The notes beneath the pieces are model-generated. The model made no database searches. It was not told the origin of the DNA and saw nothing but the letters and a program-made list of their open reading frames with translations. A program made the position numbers and the translations under genes. From positions 21,483-85,482 of the forward strand of contig CACGDW010000001.1 in the NCBI GenBank assembly GCA_902571925.1: a stretch of 64,000 nucleotides of DNA, read 5' to 3'. Below, piece by piece: positions 35,309 to 46,396 of this stretch. Position 1 is the first letter of the stretch. Every line of letters begins with the position of its first letter. The DNA is from an uncultured Pelagibacteraceae bacterium (lineage in GTDB: Bacteria; Pseudomonadota; Alphaproteobacteria; Pelagibacterales; Pelagibacteraceae).

Positions 35309-36748
35309 ATGTCTAATTATAAAACTGTTTTTTTTACTTTAGGAATTCTACAGATAATTCTCGGAATTTTTATGTTGATTCCAACAATTGTCCAATTTAT
35401 TTATGATGAATTTGATTCATCTTTTTTTGGTGCTTCAATTATTACCATAATTTTTGGAACATTATTTTTTTTATCAAATTTGGATCATCAAAAAAAACTA
35501 AACTTACAACAAGCTTTTTTGTTGACTGCTTTATCTTGGTTAAGTATTGCAATTTTTGGATCTCTACCATTTGTTTTTTCTAATACTGGTTTTTCTTTCA
35601 CAAATGCTTTTTTTGAGAGCATGTCAGGAATTACTACCACCGGATCTACAATCATTGCTGATATAGAAAGCATGCCTAAGGCTATCTTATTGTGGAGAGC
35701 AATACTTCAATGGCTTGGTGGAATTGGTATAATTGTAATGGCAATTACATTGATGCCTATAATGAACGTTGGAGGTATGCAATTATTTAAAATTTCGAAT
35801 AATGATTCTTCAGAAAAAATTCTGCCAAAATCAAAAGAGATTGCTATGAGATTAATTTTTATTTACGCAGGTCTAACGTTGCTTTGTGCTGCCTCATATA
35901 AATTTTTGGGTATGAATATATTTGATAGTTTAACACATTCAATGACGACAATAGCAACAGGAGGCTTTTCAAATTATAATGAGTCTATAGGTTTTTTTGA
36001 TAGTTTTTCTATAGAAATTTCTGCAATGATTTTCATAATTTTAGGGAGTATACCTTTTATAGTTTATATAAAATTTTTGAATGGTAACAAAAAAATTTTT
36101 TTTTCAGATATACAGATAAGAACTTTCGTAAAAATAATATTCATTAGTATTATTATGTTATCAATTTATCTATTAATAGATGATACTACTCAACTTAGCT
36201 TAAGATCTATTTTTTTTAATGTTATTTCTATTTTAACTGGAACTGGTTATGTTAATGCACAATTTGATAAATGGGGGGAATTCCCTCTAATCTTATTTCT
36301 TGTGTTAATGTTTATAGGAGGATGTGCGGGATCAACAACATGTGGTATTAAAATATTTAGAATACAAATTCTTTACTCCTTTGTTTCAAATCAGCTTAAA
36401 AAAATTGTTTACCCAAAAGGGGTATTTGTTTTAAAATATGATCAAAACCCGGTGGATAATAAATTTATTGCTTCGATAATTTCATTTATTTATATGTATC
36501 TAATAATCTTTTTTATAATTTCTACATTGCTTTCATTGACTGGACTTGATTTTATTACTTCATTATCTGGTGCAGCTACTTCTATTTCAAATGTGGGTCC
36601 AGGGCTTGGGTCCATAATTGGGCCAAATGGTAATTTTTCATCATTACCTGATATATCTAAATGGATATTAGCATTAGGTATGATACTAGGAAGATTAGAA
36701 CTTTTTGCGATATTAGTTTTATTTTTACCCTCTTTTTGGAGAAATTAA
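35309..36748 (+). CDS. trkH: Trk/Ktr potassium uptake membrane subunit
   Basis: A 479-residue potassium channel-like transporter with four repeated pore loops. SGITTTGST, TTIATGGFSNY, ILTGTGYVN and AATSISNVGPG are the four selectivity-filter regions, each with the conserved glycine. About ten membrane helices are visible. It needs a cytoplasmic TrkA/KtrA subunit, not present here. An ampG-like gene follows after 4 bases. Confidence 0.93.
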   Translation: MSNYKTVFFTLGILQIILGIFMLIPTIVQFIYDEFDSSFFGASIITIIFGTLFFLSNLDHQKKLNLQQAFLLTALSWLSIAIFGSLPFVFSNTGFSFTNAFFESMSGITTTGSTIIADIESMPKAILLWRAILQWLGGIGIIVMAITLMPIMNVGGMQLFKISNNDSSEKILPKSKEIAMRLIFIYAGLTLLCAASYKFLGMNIFDSLTHSMTTIATGGFSNYNESIGFFDSFSIEISAMIFIILGSIPFIVYIKFLNGNKKIFFSDIQIRTFVKIIFISIIMLSIYLLIDDTTQLSLRSIFFNVISILTGTGYVNAQFDKWGEFPLILFLVLMFIGGCAGSTTCGIKIFRIQILYSFVSNQLKKIVYPKGVFVLKYDQNPVDNKFIASIISFIYMYLIIFFIISTLLSLTGLDFITSLSGAATSISNVGPGLGSIIGPNGNFSSLPDISKWILALGMILGRLELFAILVLFLPSFWRN

Positions 36749-36752
36749 TATT

Positions 36753-38213
36753 ATGGAAAATATAAATATTTTTTTTAGAGAAAAACCTCTCAAAATGATA
36801 TGTTTAGGTTTTTCGTCTGGACTCCCCATCTTATTAGTTTTCTCAACTTTGTCTGTATGGTTAGTTCAAGCTGGTATAAGTAGAAGTACTGTAACTTTAT
36901 TTAGTTGGGCAGGTTTTGCCTATGCTTTCAAATACCTGTGGTCCCCTTTAGTAGACAATTATAAATTACCATTTTTAACAAAATTAGGTCACAGGAGAAG
37001 TTGGCTTTTAATATCTCAAATATTAATTATAATCGCACTAATATTAACTGCATTTACTGATCCGCAAAATAATTTATTTTATACTGCTTTATTTATTACT
37101 CTTTTAGCTTTTTTTAGTGCAACTCAAGATATTTTAATAGACGCATTTAGGATAGAGTCTGCGCCTCAATCCTTTCAAGGCCCCATGTCTTCAATGTACA
37201 TTGCTGGTTACAGAATAGCTATGCTTGTAGCGGGAGCAGGGAGCTTATGGTTAGCAGCTTTATTTGGTACTGAAATTTACAACCAAGATGTATGGAAAAA
37301 AGTATATCTTATAATGTCAACTTTCATGTTTGTAGGGATCTTTGCAACTATGTCCTCAAAAGAACCAAAAAATAGAAAAAATCCTAAAAAAGATAGTCAT
37401 TTAAAATTTTTGTTAGCTATATTCTTTTCTGTTATAGGATTTATATTCTTATACTCGATTATTGATAATCCTTATGATAAAAAAGATATTTTTTTAAGTT
37501 TTATCTTTTCTTCAACGAGATTAATTATTTGTTTTATATTTGCTTTTCTTATTGTCAAAATTTTGATTTTGATAAAATTTACTTCAAGGGAAAAGATTTC
37601 AAATAGTTACCTTAGTCCAATCATAAATTTTGTTGGAAGATATGGTAAATTTGCCTTTCTAATTTTACTTTTAATTTCTTTGTATCGTATAGCTGATATT
37701 GTTATGGGAGTAATGGCCAATATATTTTATTTAGAAAAAGGTTATAAAATTTCAGAAATAGCGACATTTTCAAAATTTTTTGGAGTTTTCGCGACTATAA
37801 TTGGTGGTTTTATAGGTGGCTATTGCTCTTACAAATTTGGGACAATGAAAGCATTATTTTTTGGAGCTCTCATAGCTGCACTCAGTAACTTATTGTTTGC
37901 ATGGTTGGCTATTTCACCATTAAGTATTAATTTTTTGATTGCTGTAATTACAGCAGATAATATATCCAGTGGCTTTGCTGGGGCCGCATTTGTTATTTAT
38001 CTATCTGGTCTTACTTCAATAAAATTTACAGCTACTCAATATGCATTATTTAGCTCTATTATGCTTTTTTTACCAAAGCTTATTGCAGGTTATGCAGGTA
38101 GTTGGGTCGATGTAATGGGTTATGCTTATTTTTTTTCATTAACAGCATTATTAGGCCTTCCAGTTCTTCTTTTAGTTATTTGGATAGGAAAAGTAGCACC
38201 AATTAAAAATTAA
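36753..38213 (+). CDS. ampG: AmpG-like muropeptide permease (MFS)
   Basis: A 486-residue major facilitator with 12-14 helices. GFSSGLPILLVFSTLSVWL at the start, then the FAYAFKYLWSPLVDNY and LGHRRSWLLISQ blocks and SATQDILIDAFRIE, are hallmark AmpG stretches. It should carry GlcNAc-anhydroMurNAc peptides from periplasm to cytoplasm during cell-wall recycling. It is followed with no spacer by an NlpC/P60 peptidase gene, which fits that job. Confidence 0.9.
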   Translation: MENINIFFREKPLKMICLGFSSGLPILLVFSTLSVWLVQAGISRSTVTLFSWAGFAYAFKYLWSPLVDNYKLPFLTKLGHRRSWLLISQILIIIALILTAFTDPQNNLFYTALFITLLAFFSATQDILIDAFRIESAPQSFQGPMSSMYIAGYRIAMLVAGAGSLWLAALFGTEIYNQDVWKKVYLIMSTFMFVGIFATMSSKEPKNRKNPKKDSHLKFLLAIFFSVIGFIFLYSIIDNPYDKKDIFLSFIFSSTRLIICFIFAFLIVKILILIKFTSREKISNSYLSPIINFVGRYGKFAFLILLLISLYRIADIVMGVMANIFYLEKGYKISEIATFSKFFGVFATIIGGFIGGYCSYKFGTMKALFFGALIAALSNLLFAWLAISPLSINFLIAVITADNISSGFAGAAFVIYLSGLTSIKFTATQYALFSSIMLFLPKLIAGYAGSWVDVMGYAYFFSLTALLGLPVLLLVIWIGKVAPIKN

Positions 38214-38957
38214 ATGATAAATAATTTTTCTGTAATTAATATATATGAGAGTCCAAATTTGGATTCAAAACTTTCGTCACAAATGTTATATGGAGAAAAA
38301 TTTAGAATTTTAAACAAAAAAAAAAATTGGTTAAAAATTAAAACTGACTATGACAATTACATTGGTTATATTAAAAATAAAAAGTTTTTGAAAAAATTTG
38401 ATCCCAAATTTAAAATTTCTTCAAAAAAAACAGAAATTTTTACTAAAATAAACAAAAGATTTAAAAAGACAAATAAGTTTTTGTATTTTGCAAGTAGAAT
38501 TTCAAAAATAGATGAAAATAGAAATTTTATAGAATTTGAAAAAAATAAGTGGATAAAAAAAAATAATCTAAAAAAGATTAATTATTTTGAAAAAAATTAC
38601 AATAAAATTTTCAAATTTTTCTTAAATTCAAAATATCTTTGGGGTGGAAAGACTTCGAGTGGAATTGATTGTTCAGCACTAGTTCAAATTTATTTCTATT
38701 ATAATAGAGTTTTTTTTCCAAGAGATACGAAAGACCAAATTAGATTTTGTAAAATTAAAAATAAAAAAATATTTTCAAAAGGTGACATTATATTTTGGAA
38801 AGGTCATGTAGGAGTATGTTTAAATCAAATTAAATTTATTCATGCATACGGTCCAAAAAAAAAAGTAATAATCATGCCTACTAATCTAACTATTCAGCAT
38901 ATTAAAAAAACTGCAAAATTAATTGTTAAAAAAGTTAGCAATATAGGTGCTTATTAG
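38214..38957 (+). CDS. NlpC/P60 family peptidase with SH3-like N-terminus
   Basis: A 247-residue protein: an SH3b-like N-terminal region (about 1-110, with MLYGEKFRIL and NYIGYI) and an NlpC/P60 catalytic domain. The nucleophile is Cys153 in SGIDCSALVQ and the histidine His198 in KGHVGV. No signal peptide is apparent, so it may cut imported muropeptides in the cytoplasm, as YkfC-type D-glutamyl-L-diamino-acid endopeptidases do. It directly follows ampG. Its stop interlocks with the tyrA stop in TTAG. Confidence 0.87.
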   Translation: MINNFSVINIYESPNLDSKLSSQMLYGEKFRILNKKKNWLKIKTDYDNYIGYIKNKKFLKKFDPKFKISSKKTEIFTKINKRFKKTNKFLYFASRISKIDENRNFIEFEKNKWIKKNNLKKINYFEKNYNKIFKFFLNSKYLWGGKTSSGIDCSALVQIYFYYNRVFFPRDTKDQIRFCKIKNKKIFSKGDIIFWKGHVGVCLNQIKFIHAYGPKKKVIIMPTNLTIQHIKKTAKLIVKKVSNIGAY

Positions 38958-39850
38958 TCTCTTCCAAAATTAGGCTTATTTATATCTTGTTTCAGTTTGA
39001 TAATTTTAGATCTTACTTTTTTTGTTTGTGTCAATTTTTTAAGAATAGAACTATTATTTTTAGATAAAATATCCTTTTTAAAAGATTTTAAGTTTTTAAT
39101 GAACAAATTAATTGCTTTTGAGACATTAGTTTTATTATCAAAAAAAATGTCTCTCCACATAATTTCATTGGATGCTGCAATCCTTGAAAAATCTCTTAAT
39201 CCTCCTGCGCTGTATTTTAGTAGATCATACTTTTGTTTTTTCTCAAAATCTTGTGCTGATTGAACTAAATTATAAGCTATCAAATGTGGTAAATGACTTG
39301 TTATTGAAAAAATTTTATCATGTTTATCTGGACTCATTTCAACAGTTTTAGAGCCCATCTTCCTCCAAAAAGATTTCAAAAACTTTAAATGAGTTCTATT
39401 AGATCTTTTCCCCTTGATTAAAATACACCACTTATCTTCAAAGATATTTTGTTTTCCATTCTCAGGTCCACTTACCTCAGATCCAGCAATTGGGTGACTT
39501 GAGCTCCAAAAAATACCTTTTTTCAAATTTTTATTTATTACTTCTAGAGACTTACACTTTGACGAACCTATGTCTGTTATTATATGTTTTGAATGAAAAT
39601 TTTGATTCATTTTAAGAATAATTTTTTTGTATTCATTCATTGGGGTACAAAAGATAATTAATTTTGATTTAGCAACAGCATCTTCAGGTTTTTTTATAAT
39701 TGTTGCAGGTAATTTTAATTTTTTAATCTTTAATATGTTCTTTTTAGATTTTTCATAAACAAAAATTTTGCTAGCTAATCTTTTTTTGTGAATTCTTCGC
39801 AATAAAGATGAGCCTAATAACCCACAACCAATTATTAATATATTTGTCAT
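38954..39850 (-). CDS. tyrA: Prephenate/arogenate dehydrogenase
   Basis: A 298-residue NAD(P)-dependent dehydrogenase of tyrosine synthesis. ILIIGCGLLGSSLLRRI is the Rossmann fingerprint at 4-20; the HPIAGSE block contains the catalytic histidine, and ITSHLPHLIAYNL and AGGLRDFSRIAASN complete the family pattern. No chorismate mutase or ACT domain is fused. Its start overlaps hisC by 4 bases (ATGA). Prephenate versus arogenate use cannot be decided. Confidence 0.94.
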   Translation of the reverse strand: MTNILIIGCGLLGSSLLRRIHKKRLASKIFVYEKSKKNILKIKKLKLPATIIKKPEDAVAKSKLIIFCTPMNEYKKIILKMNQNFHSKHIITDIGSSKCKSLEVINKNLKKGIFWSSSHPIAGSEVSGPENGKQNIFEDKWCILIKGKRSNRTHLKFLKSFWRKMGSKTVEMSPDKHDKIFSITSHLPHLIAYNLVQSAQDFEKKQKYDLLKYSAGGLRDFSRIAASNEIMWRDIFFDNKTNVSKAINLFIKNLKSFKKDILSKNNSSILKKLTQTKKVRSKIIKLKQDINKPNFGRD

Positions 39851-40932
39851 CTATTGAATATTCCTTGCACTGTGCGAATAAACTTTTGACAATCAGTTCT
39901 TGAACCTATTGTTAATCTCAACATATTTTTAATTTTGTAACCGTACTCTGTAGATCTTAAAATAATTCCCTTACTTTTAAGTTTTTCATAAAATTTCTCA
40001 GCTTTAAATTTGCACTTAGAAAAGTCTAGTAACAAGAAATTTGCCGAAACTTTGTTTGAGCTAATATCATATTTTTCTAAGAATTTTTTTATTTTTTTTG
40101 CATATATTAAATTATGTTTGACTGATCTAGATATAAAACCTGAGTCTTTAAGAGACTCAATAGCCGCTAATTGTGCAACTTCATTTATATTAAATGGTGG
40201 TTTTATTCTGTTTAAAGCATTAATTATCTTTTTATCTCCATATCCCCAACCTACTCTTAAAGACGCAAGACCATATATCTTTGAAAATGTTCTTAATATA
40301 AAAACATTATTTTTATTTCTAAATAATTCTAAACCAGACTTATAGTCTGAATTTTTCATGTATTCTGCATATGCATCATCTACAACTAAAAGAATATTTT
40401 TTCTCAGTTTTTTTCTCAATTTAATAATCTCGAATTTATTAAGATAAGTTCCTGTAGGATTATTTGGATTAGCTAAAAAAACTATCTTTGTTTTTTTAGT
40501 TACTTTCTTTAAAATTTCAGGAATTGATATTTTGTAATTTTCTTCTTTAGAAAAGATTACTTTTGCTCCAATTATTTTTGCATAAATTCTGTACATCAAA
40601 AAACTAAATTGTGGAACTATTACTTCGTCTCTTGAATTAAGAAAGAGTTGGCATATCATTTGTATAACTTCATCGGAACCAGCTCCACATATAATCTTAT
40701 CTTTATTACATCTAAATTTTTTTGATATTTGATTTCTTAATTTTTTTGATTTCCCATCAGGATATCTTGCAAAATTTAATTTTCTATTTGATAAAACTCT
40801 CTTAGCTTTAGGACTAATACCTAATGCAGACTCATTAGCTGAAAGCTTGGTTATGTTTTCTATTTTTTCAATAGTAGATTTACCCGGCTCATATACCTCT
40901 ATATCTAATTTTTTAAATTTAACAGATGTCAT
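39847..40932 (-). CDS. hisC: Histidinol-phosphate aminotransferase
   Basis: A 361-residue PLP aminotransferase, fold type I. LSANESALGISPKA, GAGSDEVIQMI, FLANPNNPTGTYL, VDDAYAEYM and the Schiff-base lysine in RTFSKIYGLASLRVGWG occur in the expected order. It works in histidine synthesis, and its place next to tyrA suggests it may also transaminate aromatic precursors. The order hisC-tyrA, divergent from metX, is a common alphaproteobacterial layout. Confidence 0.93.
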   Translation of the reverse strand: MTSVKFKKLDIEVYEPGKSTIEKIENITKLSANESALGISPKAKRVLSNRKLNFARYPDGKSKKLRNQISKKFRCNKDKIICGAGSDEVIQMICQLFLNSRDEVIVPQFSFLMYRIYAKIIGAKVIFSKEENYKISIPEILKKVTKKTKIVFLANPNNPTGTYLNKFEIIKLRKKLRKNILLVVDDAYAEYMKNSDYKSGLELFRNKNNVFILRTFSKIYGLASLRVGWGYGDKKIINALNRIKPPFNINEVAQLAAIESLKDSGFISRSVKHNLIYAKKIKKFLEKYDISSNKVSANFLLLDFSKCKFKAEKFYEKLKSKGIILRSTEYGYKIKNMLRLTIGSRTDCQKFIRTVQGIFNR

Positions 40933-41004
40933 GTTTTTAATTTAAAGCTCTTTATAATTAAAATAACCAATTTTCATATAGTATCAGTAAAAATATTTTT
41001 AAAA

Positions 41005-41033
41005 TTGACATACTAAATAACATCTTGTACAAA
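41005..41033 (+). promoter_or_regulatory. Sigma-70 promoter of metX
   Basis: A perfect TTGACA (41005-41010), a 17-base spacer and TACAAA (41028-41033, four of six -10 bases). Transcription would begin at about 41040, which is the first paired base of the riboswitch below. Confidence 0.7.
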
Positions 41034-41037
41034 ATTT

Positions 41038-41090
41038 ATGCGCTGATTTAACTGAATTGCGAGCGCTTTAAAAAAACCGCTAAAAAAGTT
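41038..41090 (+). ncRNA. SAM-II-type riboswitch upstream of metX
   Basis: The stretch ATGCGCTGATTTAACTGAAT ... TTGCGAGCGC ... CCGCTAAAAAAG follows the SAM-II (SAM-alpha) consensus. P1 forms between GCGCT (41040-41044) and AGCGC (41062-41066). The conserved GATTTAAC follows the first strand, and TTGC precedes the second. GCTAAAAAA closes the pseudoknot; GCG before AGCGC and CGC in CCGCTAA can pair. It sits 34 bases before metX, whose product makes methionine precursors. SAM-V shares this core and is the main alternative. A T8 run right after the core could take part in the switch. Confidence 0.87.
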
Positions 41091-41123
41091 TTTTTTCTCT
41101 CAATTCACATATCGGCTTTAATT

Positions 41124-42242
41124 ATGAATATTAAAGACAACATAAAAACGATTATTATTGAAAAGTCCTTAAAACTGGACTGTGGCAAAACTATAAATAA
41201 CTTTCCGCTTGCATACGAAACGTATGGTTCACTTAATAAGAAAAAAGATAACGCAATTTTGGTTTGCCACGCATTGACTGGTGATCAATTTGTTACAGGG
41301 TTAAATCCAGTCACAAAAAAAGATGGCTGGTGGTCTTACGCAGTAGGTCCTAGCAAATCTATAGATACAAATAAATATTTTGTTATTTGTGCTAACGTCA
41401 TTGGCGGATGCATGGGTTCATTTGGCCCAAGCCATATTAATCCAGAAACAAAAAATATATATGGTACAGATTTTCCTATAATTACTATTAATGATATTGT
41501 TAATGCACAGGTTAATTTGTTAGATCATTTTGGAATTAAAAAACTTTTTTCTGTTGTAGGTGGCTCAATGGGCGGAATGCAAGTTTTACAGTTTGTTAGT
41601 AATTTTCCTGAAAGAGCAAAAACAGCTGTACCAATAGCATGCACGTCTAGCCACTCTGCTCAAAATATAGCATTCAATGAACTTGGAAGACAAGCAATAA
41701 CTGCTGATCATAATTGGTCTGAAGGTAAATATTCCTCAAAAAACAAAGTTCCCGAAAAAGGTTTAGCTGTTGCAAGAATGGCCGCTCATATAACATATTT
41801 ATCAAAAAAAGGTCTTCAAGAAAAATTTGGAAGAAAATTGCAACAAAGAGATGATCTTAAATTTGGTTTTGATGCTGACTTTCAAATAGAAAGTTATTTA
41901 AGATATCAAGGTTCTGTCTTTGTTGATAGGTTCGATGCAAATAGTTATCTTTATATAACAAGAGCAATGGATTACTTCGATTTAGTTAAACAATTTAATG
42001 GCAATCTATCAAATGCATTTAGGAACTCTAAAACTAAATTTTTTGTAATATCGTTTACATCTGATTGGCTTTACCCTACTCAAGAAAATAAGGATATAGT
42101 TATTGCCTTGAATGCAATTGGTGCAAATGTTGGTTTTGTAGAAATAGAGTCAGATAAAGGTCATGATTCATTTTTGTTGGATGTTCCAGATTTTTTGGAA
42201 ACTCTTAAAAATTTTTTAGATAAATCATACCTTGAAAAATAA
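41124..42242 (+). CDS. metX: Homoserine O-acetyltransferase/succinyltransferase MetX
   Basis: A 372-residue alpha/beta-hydrolase that activates homoserine for methionine synthesis. The nucleophile is Ser148 in [36 protein letters not shown] (Asp) and KGHDSFLLD (His) complete the pattern. Expression is probably set by the riboswitch just upstream; no good Shine-Dalgarno sequence precedes the ATG. The MetX family contains both acetyl and succinyl enzymes, and I cannot separate them here. metW follows after 2 bases. Confidence 0.94.
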   Translation: MNIKDNIKTIIIEKSLKLDCGKTINNFPLAYETYGSLNKKKDNAILVCHALTGDQFVTGLNPVTKKDGWWSYAVGPSKSIDTNKYFVICANVIGGCMGSFGPSHINPETKNIYGTDFPIITINDIVNAQVNLLDHFGIKKLFSVVGGSMGGMQVLQFVSNFPERAKTAVPIACTSSHSAQNIAFNELGRQAITADHNWSEGKYSSKNKVPEKGLAVARMAAHITYLSKKGLQEKFGRKLQQRDDLKFGFDADFQIESYLRYQGSVFVDRFDANSYLYITRAMDYFDLVKQFNGNLSNAFRNSKTKFFVISFTSDWLYPTQENKDIVIALNAIGANVGFVEIESDKGHDSFLLDVPDFLETLKNFLDKSYLEK

Positions 42243-42244
42243 TT

Positions 42245-42841
42245 ATGAAACCAGAATATAAATTAATCTCCGACATGATAGAAACAAATTCTAGAGTATT
42301 GGATGTTGGATGTGATGATGGAACTTTAATGGAATTTCTTAAACAGAATAAAAATGTTGACATTCGAGGTATTGAAATATCAAAAGAGAAAGTTCAAACC
42401 TGTATATCCAAAGGATTGACAGTAATTGAAGGTAATGCAGAATTTGATCTTAAACAATTTCCAAATAAATCTTTTGATTATGTTGTTCTTGGTCAAACTT
42501 TACAAGCTTTTGTAAATCCAGAATTAGTTATAAATGAACTTCTTAGAGTAGGAAAAAAAGCAATTGTAACTATCCCAAATTTTGGGCACTGGAAAGTTAG
42601 ATTAAATTTAATGATAAAAGGTACAATGCCAGTAACCAAAACATTGCCTAATGAGTGGTATAATACACCAAATATTCATATGTGTACTATTAAGGATTTT
42701 TTTAAATTTTCTGAAACAATAGATTTTAAAATTTTTAAATCTCTAGCACTCATCAACAAAAATGTATCAAACATTAATAATTCTAATTTATTTACAAAAA
42801 ATCTTTTTTCAGAACTTGGGATATTTTTAATTGAGAAATAA
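42245..42841 (+). CDS. metW: MetW methionine biosynthesis protein
   Basis: A 198-residue methyltransferase-fold protein that partners MetX in proteobacteria. VLDVGCDDGTLMEFL near 20-34 is the SAM-like loop with the MetW-typical CxDG form; FDYVVLGQTLQ, VGKKAIVTIPNFGHWKVR and LPNEWYNTPNIHMCTIKDF are family hallmarks. It is two bases downstream of metX and one base upstream of gloB, clearly one operon. Confidence 0.94.
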   Translation: MKPEYKLISDMIETNSRVLDVGCDDGTLMEFLKQNKNVDIRGIEISKEKVQTCISKGLTVIEGNAEFDLKQFPNKSFDYVVLGQTLQAFVNPELVINELLRVGKKAIVTIPNFGHWKVRLNLMIKGTMPVTKTLPNEWYNTPNIHMCTIKDFFKFSETIDFKIFKSLALINKNVSNINNSNLFTKNLFSELGIFLIEK

Positions 42842-42842
42842 G

Positions 42843-43562
42843 ATGAGAATTGAAATTTTAAAATGTCTTCAAGATAACTATAGTTATCTTATCATCGATG
42901 AAACTAATAAAAACGCATGTGTGGTCGATCCTGGTGAATCAATTCCGATAATTAATTTTGTTGAAAATAATAATATCAAATTGAAATATATTCTTAATAC
43001 ACATCATCACTATGACCATATTGGCGGTAATCTAGAATTAAAAGAGAAATATGGATCTAAAATAGTTGCATTTAAAGATGATAAGAGTCGTATTCCTGAA
43101 ATTGATGTTCTTGTTCAAAATAATCAAATATGGAAAGCAGGTAACTTTGAAGCAAAAATTTATCATACTCCTGGTCACACAAATGGTCATATTGTGTTCT
43201 ACTTTTTTAATGAAAAAAAAATATTTACTGGTGATACACTATTCTCTCTTGGATGTGGTAGAATCTTTGAGGGAACTTATAAAGAAATGTTTGATTCCTT
43301 GAATAAGATAAAGAAGCTTCCAAAAGAAACAAAAATATATTGTGGACATGAATATACATTACAAAATTCAAATTTTTGCATTCAACAGGACCCTAAAAAT
43401 TCTAAACTTAAAGATAAGATAATTAAGATAAAAAATAAACTTGAGAATGGTCTACCAACATTACCAACTATTTTAAGTGAAGAGATAGAATGTAATATAT
43501 TTCTCAAAGCTAATAATATAGAAACATTTTCAAAATTAAGAGATTTAAAGGATAATTTCTGA
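42843..43562 (+). CDS. gloB: Hydroxyacylglutathione hydrolase (glyoxalase II)
   Basis: A metallo-beta-lactamase-fold enzyme of about 239 residues that hydrolyses S-lactoylglutathione in methylglyoxal detoxification. The metal motif THHHYDHIGG is near residue 53, followed by TPGHTNGHI, FTGDTLFSLGCGRIFEG and CGHEYTLQN. The ORF track begins at 42831 within metW; I prefer the ATG at 42843 (MRIEILKC), one base after the metW stop, because it gives the normal N-terminus. Confidence 0.94.
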   Translation: MRIEILKCLQDNYSYLIIDETNKNACVVDPGESIPIINFVENNNIKLKYILNTHHHYDHIGGNLELKEKYGSKIVAFKDDKSRIPEIDVLVQNNQIWKAGNFEAKIYHTPGHTNGHIVFYFFNEKKIFTGDTLFSLGCGRIFEGTYKEMFDSLNKIKKLPKETKIYCGHEYTLQNSNFCIQQDPKNSKLKDKIIKIKNKLENGLPTLPTILSEEIECNIFLKANNIETFSKLRDLKDNF

Positions 43563-43572
43563 GTTATAGAGC

Positions 43573-43600
43573 TTGACTAAAATTAAGCTGGGACTATATT
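43573..43600 (+). promoter_or_regulatory. Sigma-70 promoter of rplU-rpmA-obg
   Basis: TTGACT (43573-43578), 16 bases, TATATT (43595-43600): five of six bases match at each box. The implied start near 43607 leaves a leader of about 19 bases before rplU, too short for an L21 leader structure. Confidence 0.6.
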
Positions 43601-43625
43601 GCGATAGTTAAAATTACATTACACT

Positions 43626-44024
43626 ATGTCATACGCAATAATACAAACAGGTGGAAAACAGTATAAGGTAAAATCTGGTGAGATCTTAAAGATTGAAAAA
43701 TTAGCGGATTCTAAACCTGATACTAAAATAGAATTCAAGGATATTTTGGCTTATGGAGATGATAAAATAATAGAAATTGGAACCCCTTTAGTTCAGGGCT
43801 CCAAAGTAGAAGCGAATTTAATTAAAAATAGTAAAAACAGAACTATCTTAATATTCAAAAAAAGAAGGAGACAAAATTCAAGAAGGAAAAATGGACATAG
43901 ACAAGAATATTCTCTGATTAAAATTAACAAAATTTTTTCAAAAGATGGTAAAGTTCTGTCTGAAGTTGAAAAGGTTTCTAAGCCTTCAAAAAAAGAAGTG
44001 CCTAAAAAGCAAGTAAGTAAGTAG
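43626..44024 (+). CDS. rplU: 50S ribosomal protein L21
   Basis: A 132-residue ribosomal protein. YAIIQTGGKQYKVKSGE is the invariant start and KKRRRQNSRRKNGHRQ the rRNA-contacting block. The normal family length is about 103; the extra C-terminal ~25 residues are lysine/serine-rich, as in other alphaproteobacterial L21 proteins. rpmA follows after 9 bases. Confidence 0.97.
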   Translation: MSYAIIQTGGKQYKVKSGEILKIEKLADSKPDTKIEFKDILAYGDDKIIEIGTPLVQGSKVEANLIKNSKNRTILIFKKRRRQNSRRKNGHRQEYSLIKINKIFSKDGKVLSEVEKVSKPSKKEVPKKQVSK

Positions 44025-44033
44025 GAAAAAATT

Positions 44034-44288
44034 ATGGCAACAAAAAAAGCAGGTGGATCTTCCAGAAATGGTCGAGATAGTGCTGGCCGAAGGCTGGGTG
44101 TTAAAAAATATGGTGGTGAAACTGTTATACCTGGAAATATAATTGTTAGACAGAGAGGTACTAAAATATTTCCTGGAGAAAATGTGGGAATGGGTAAAGA
44201 TCACTCAATTTTTTCAGTGGTAAAAGGTAAAGTAGTTTTTAAAAAGACTAAATCAGATAGAACTTTTGTTTCAGTAAAACCCAATTAA
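44034..44288 (+). CDS. rpmA: 50S ribosomal protein L27
   Basis: An 84-residue protein. [20 protein letters not shown] is the classic L27 N-terminus that reaches the peptidyl transferase centre. [19 protein letters not shown] follows. It starts directly with MATKKAGG, so no N-terminal pre-sequence of the Firmicutes type is present. It lies between rplU and obg. Confidence 0.97.
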   Translation: MATKKAGGSSRNGRDSAGRRLGVKKYGGETVIPGNIIVRQRGTKIFPGENVGMGKDHSIFSVVKGKVVFKKTKSDRTFVSVKPN

Positions 44289-44307
44289 TAGTACAACTTA
44301 AAACTAG

Positions 44308-46395
<2,088 letters not shown>

Positions 46396-46396
<1 letters not shown>

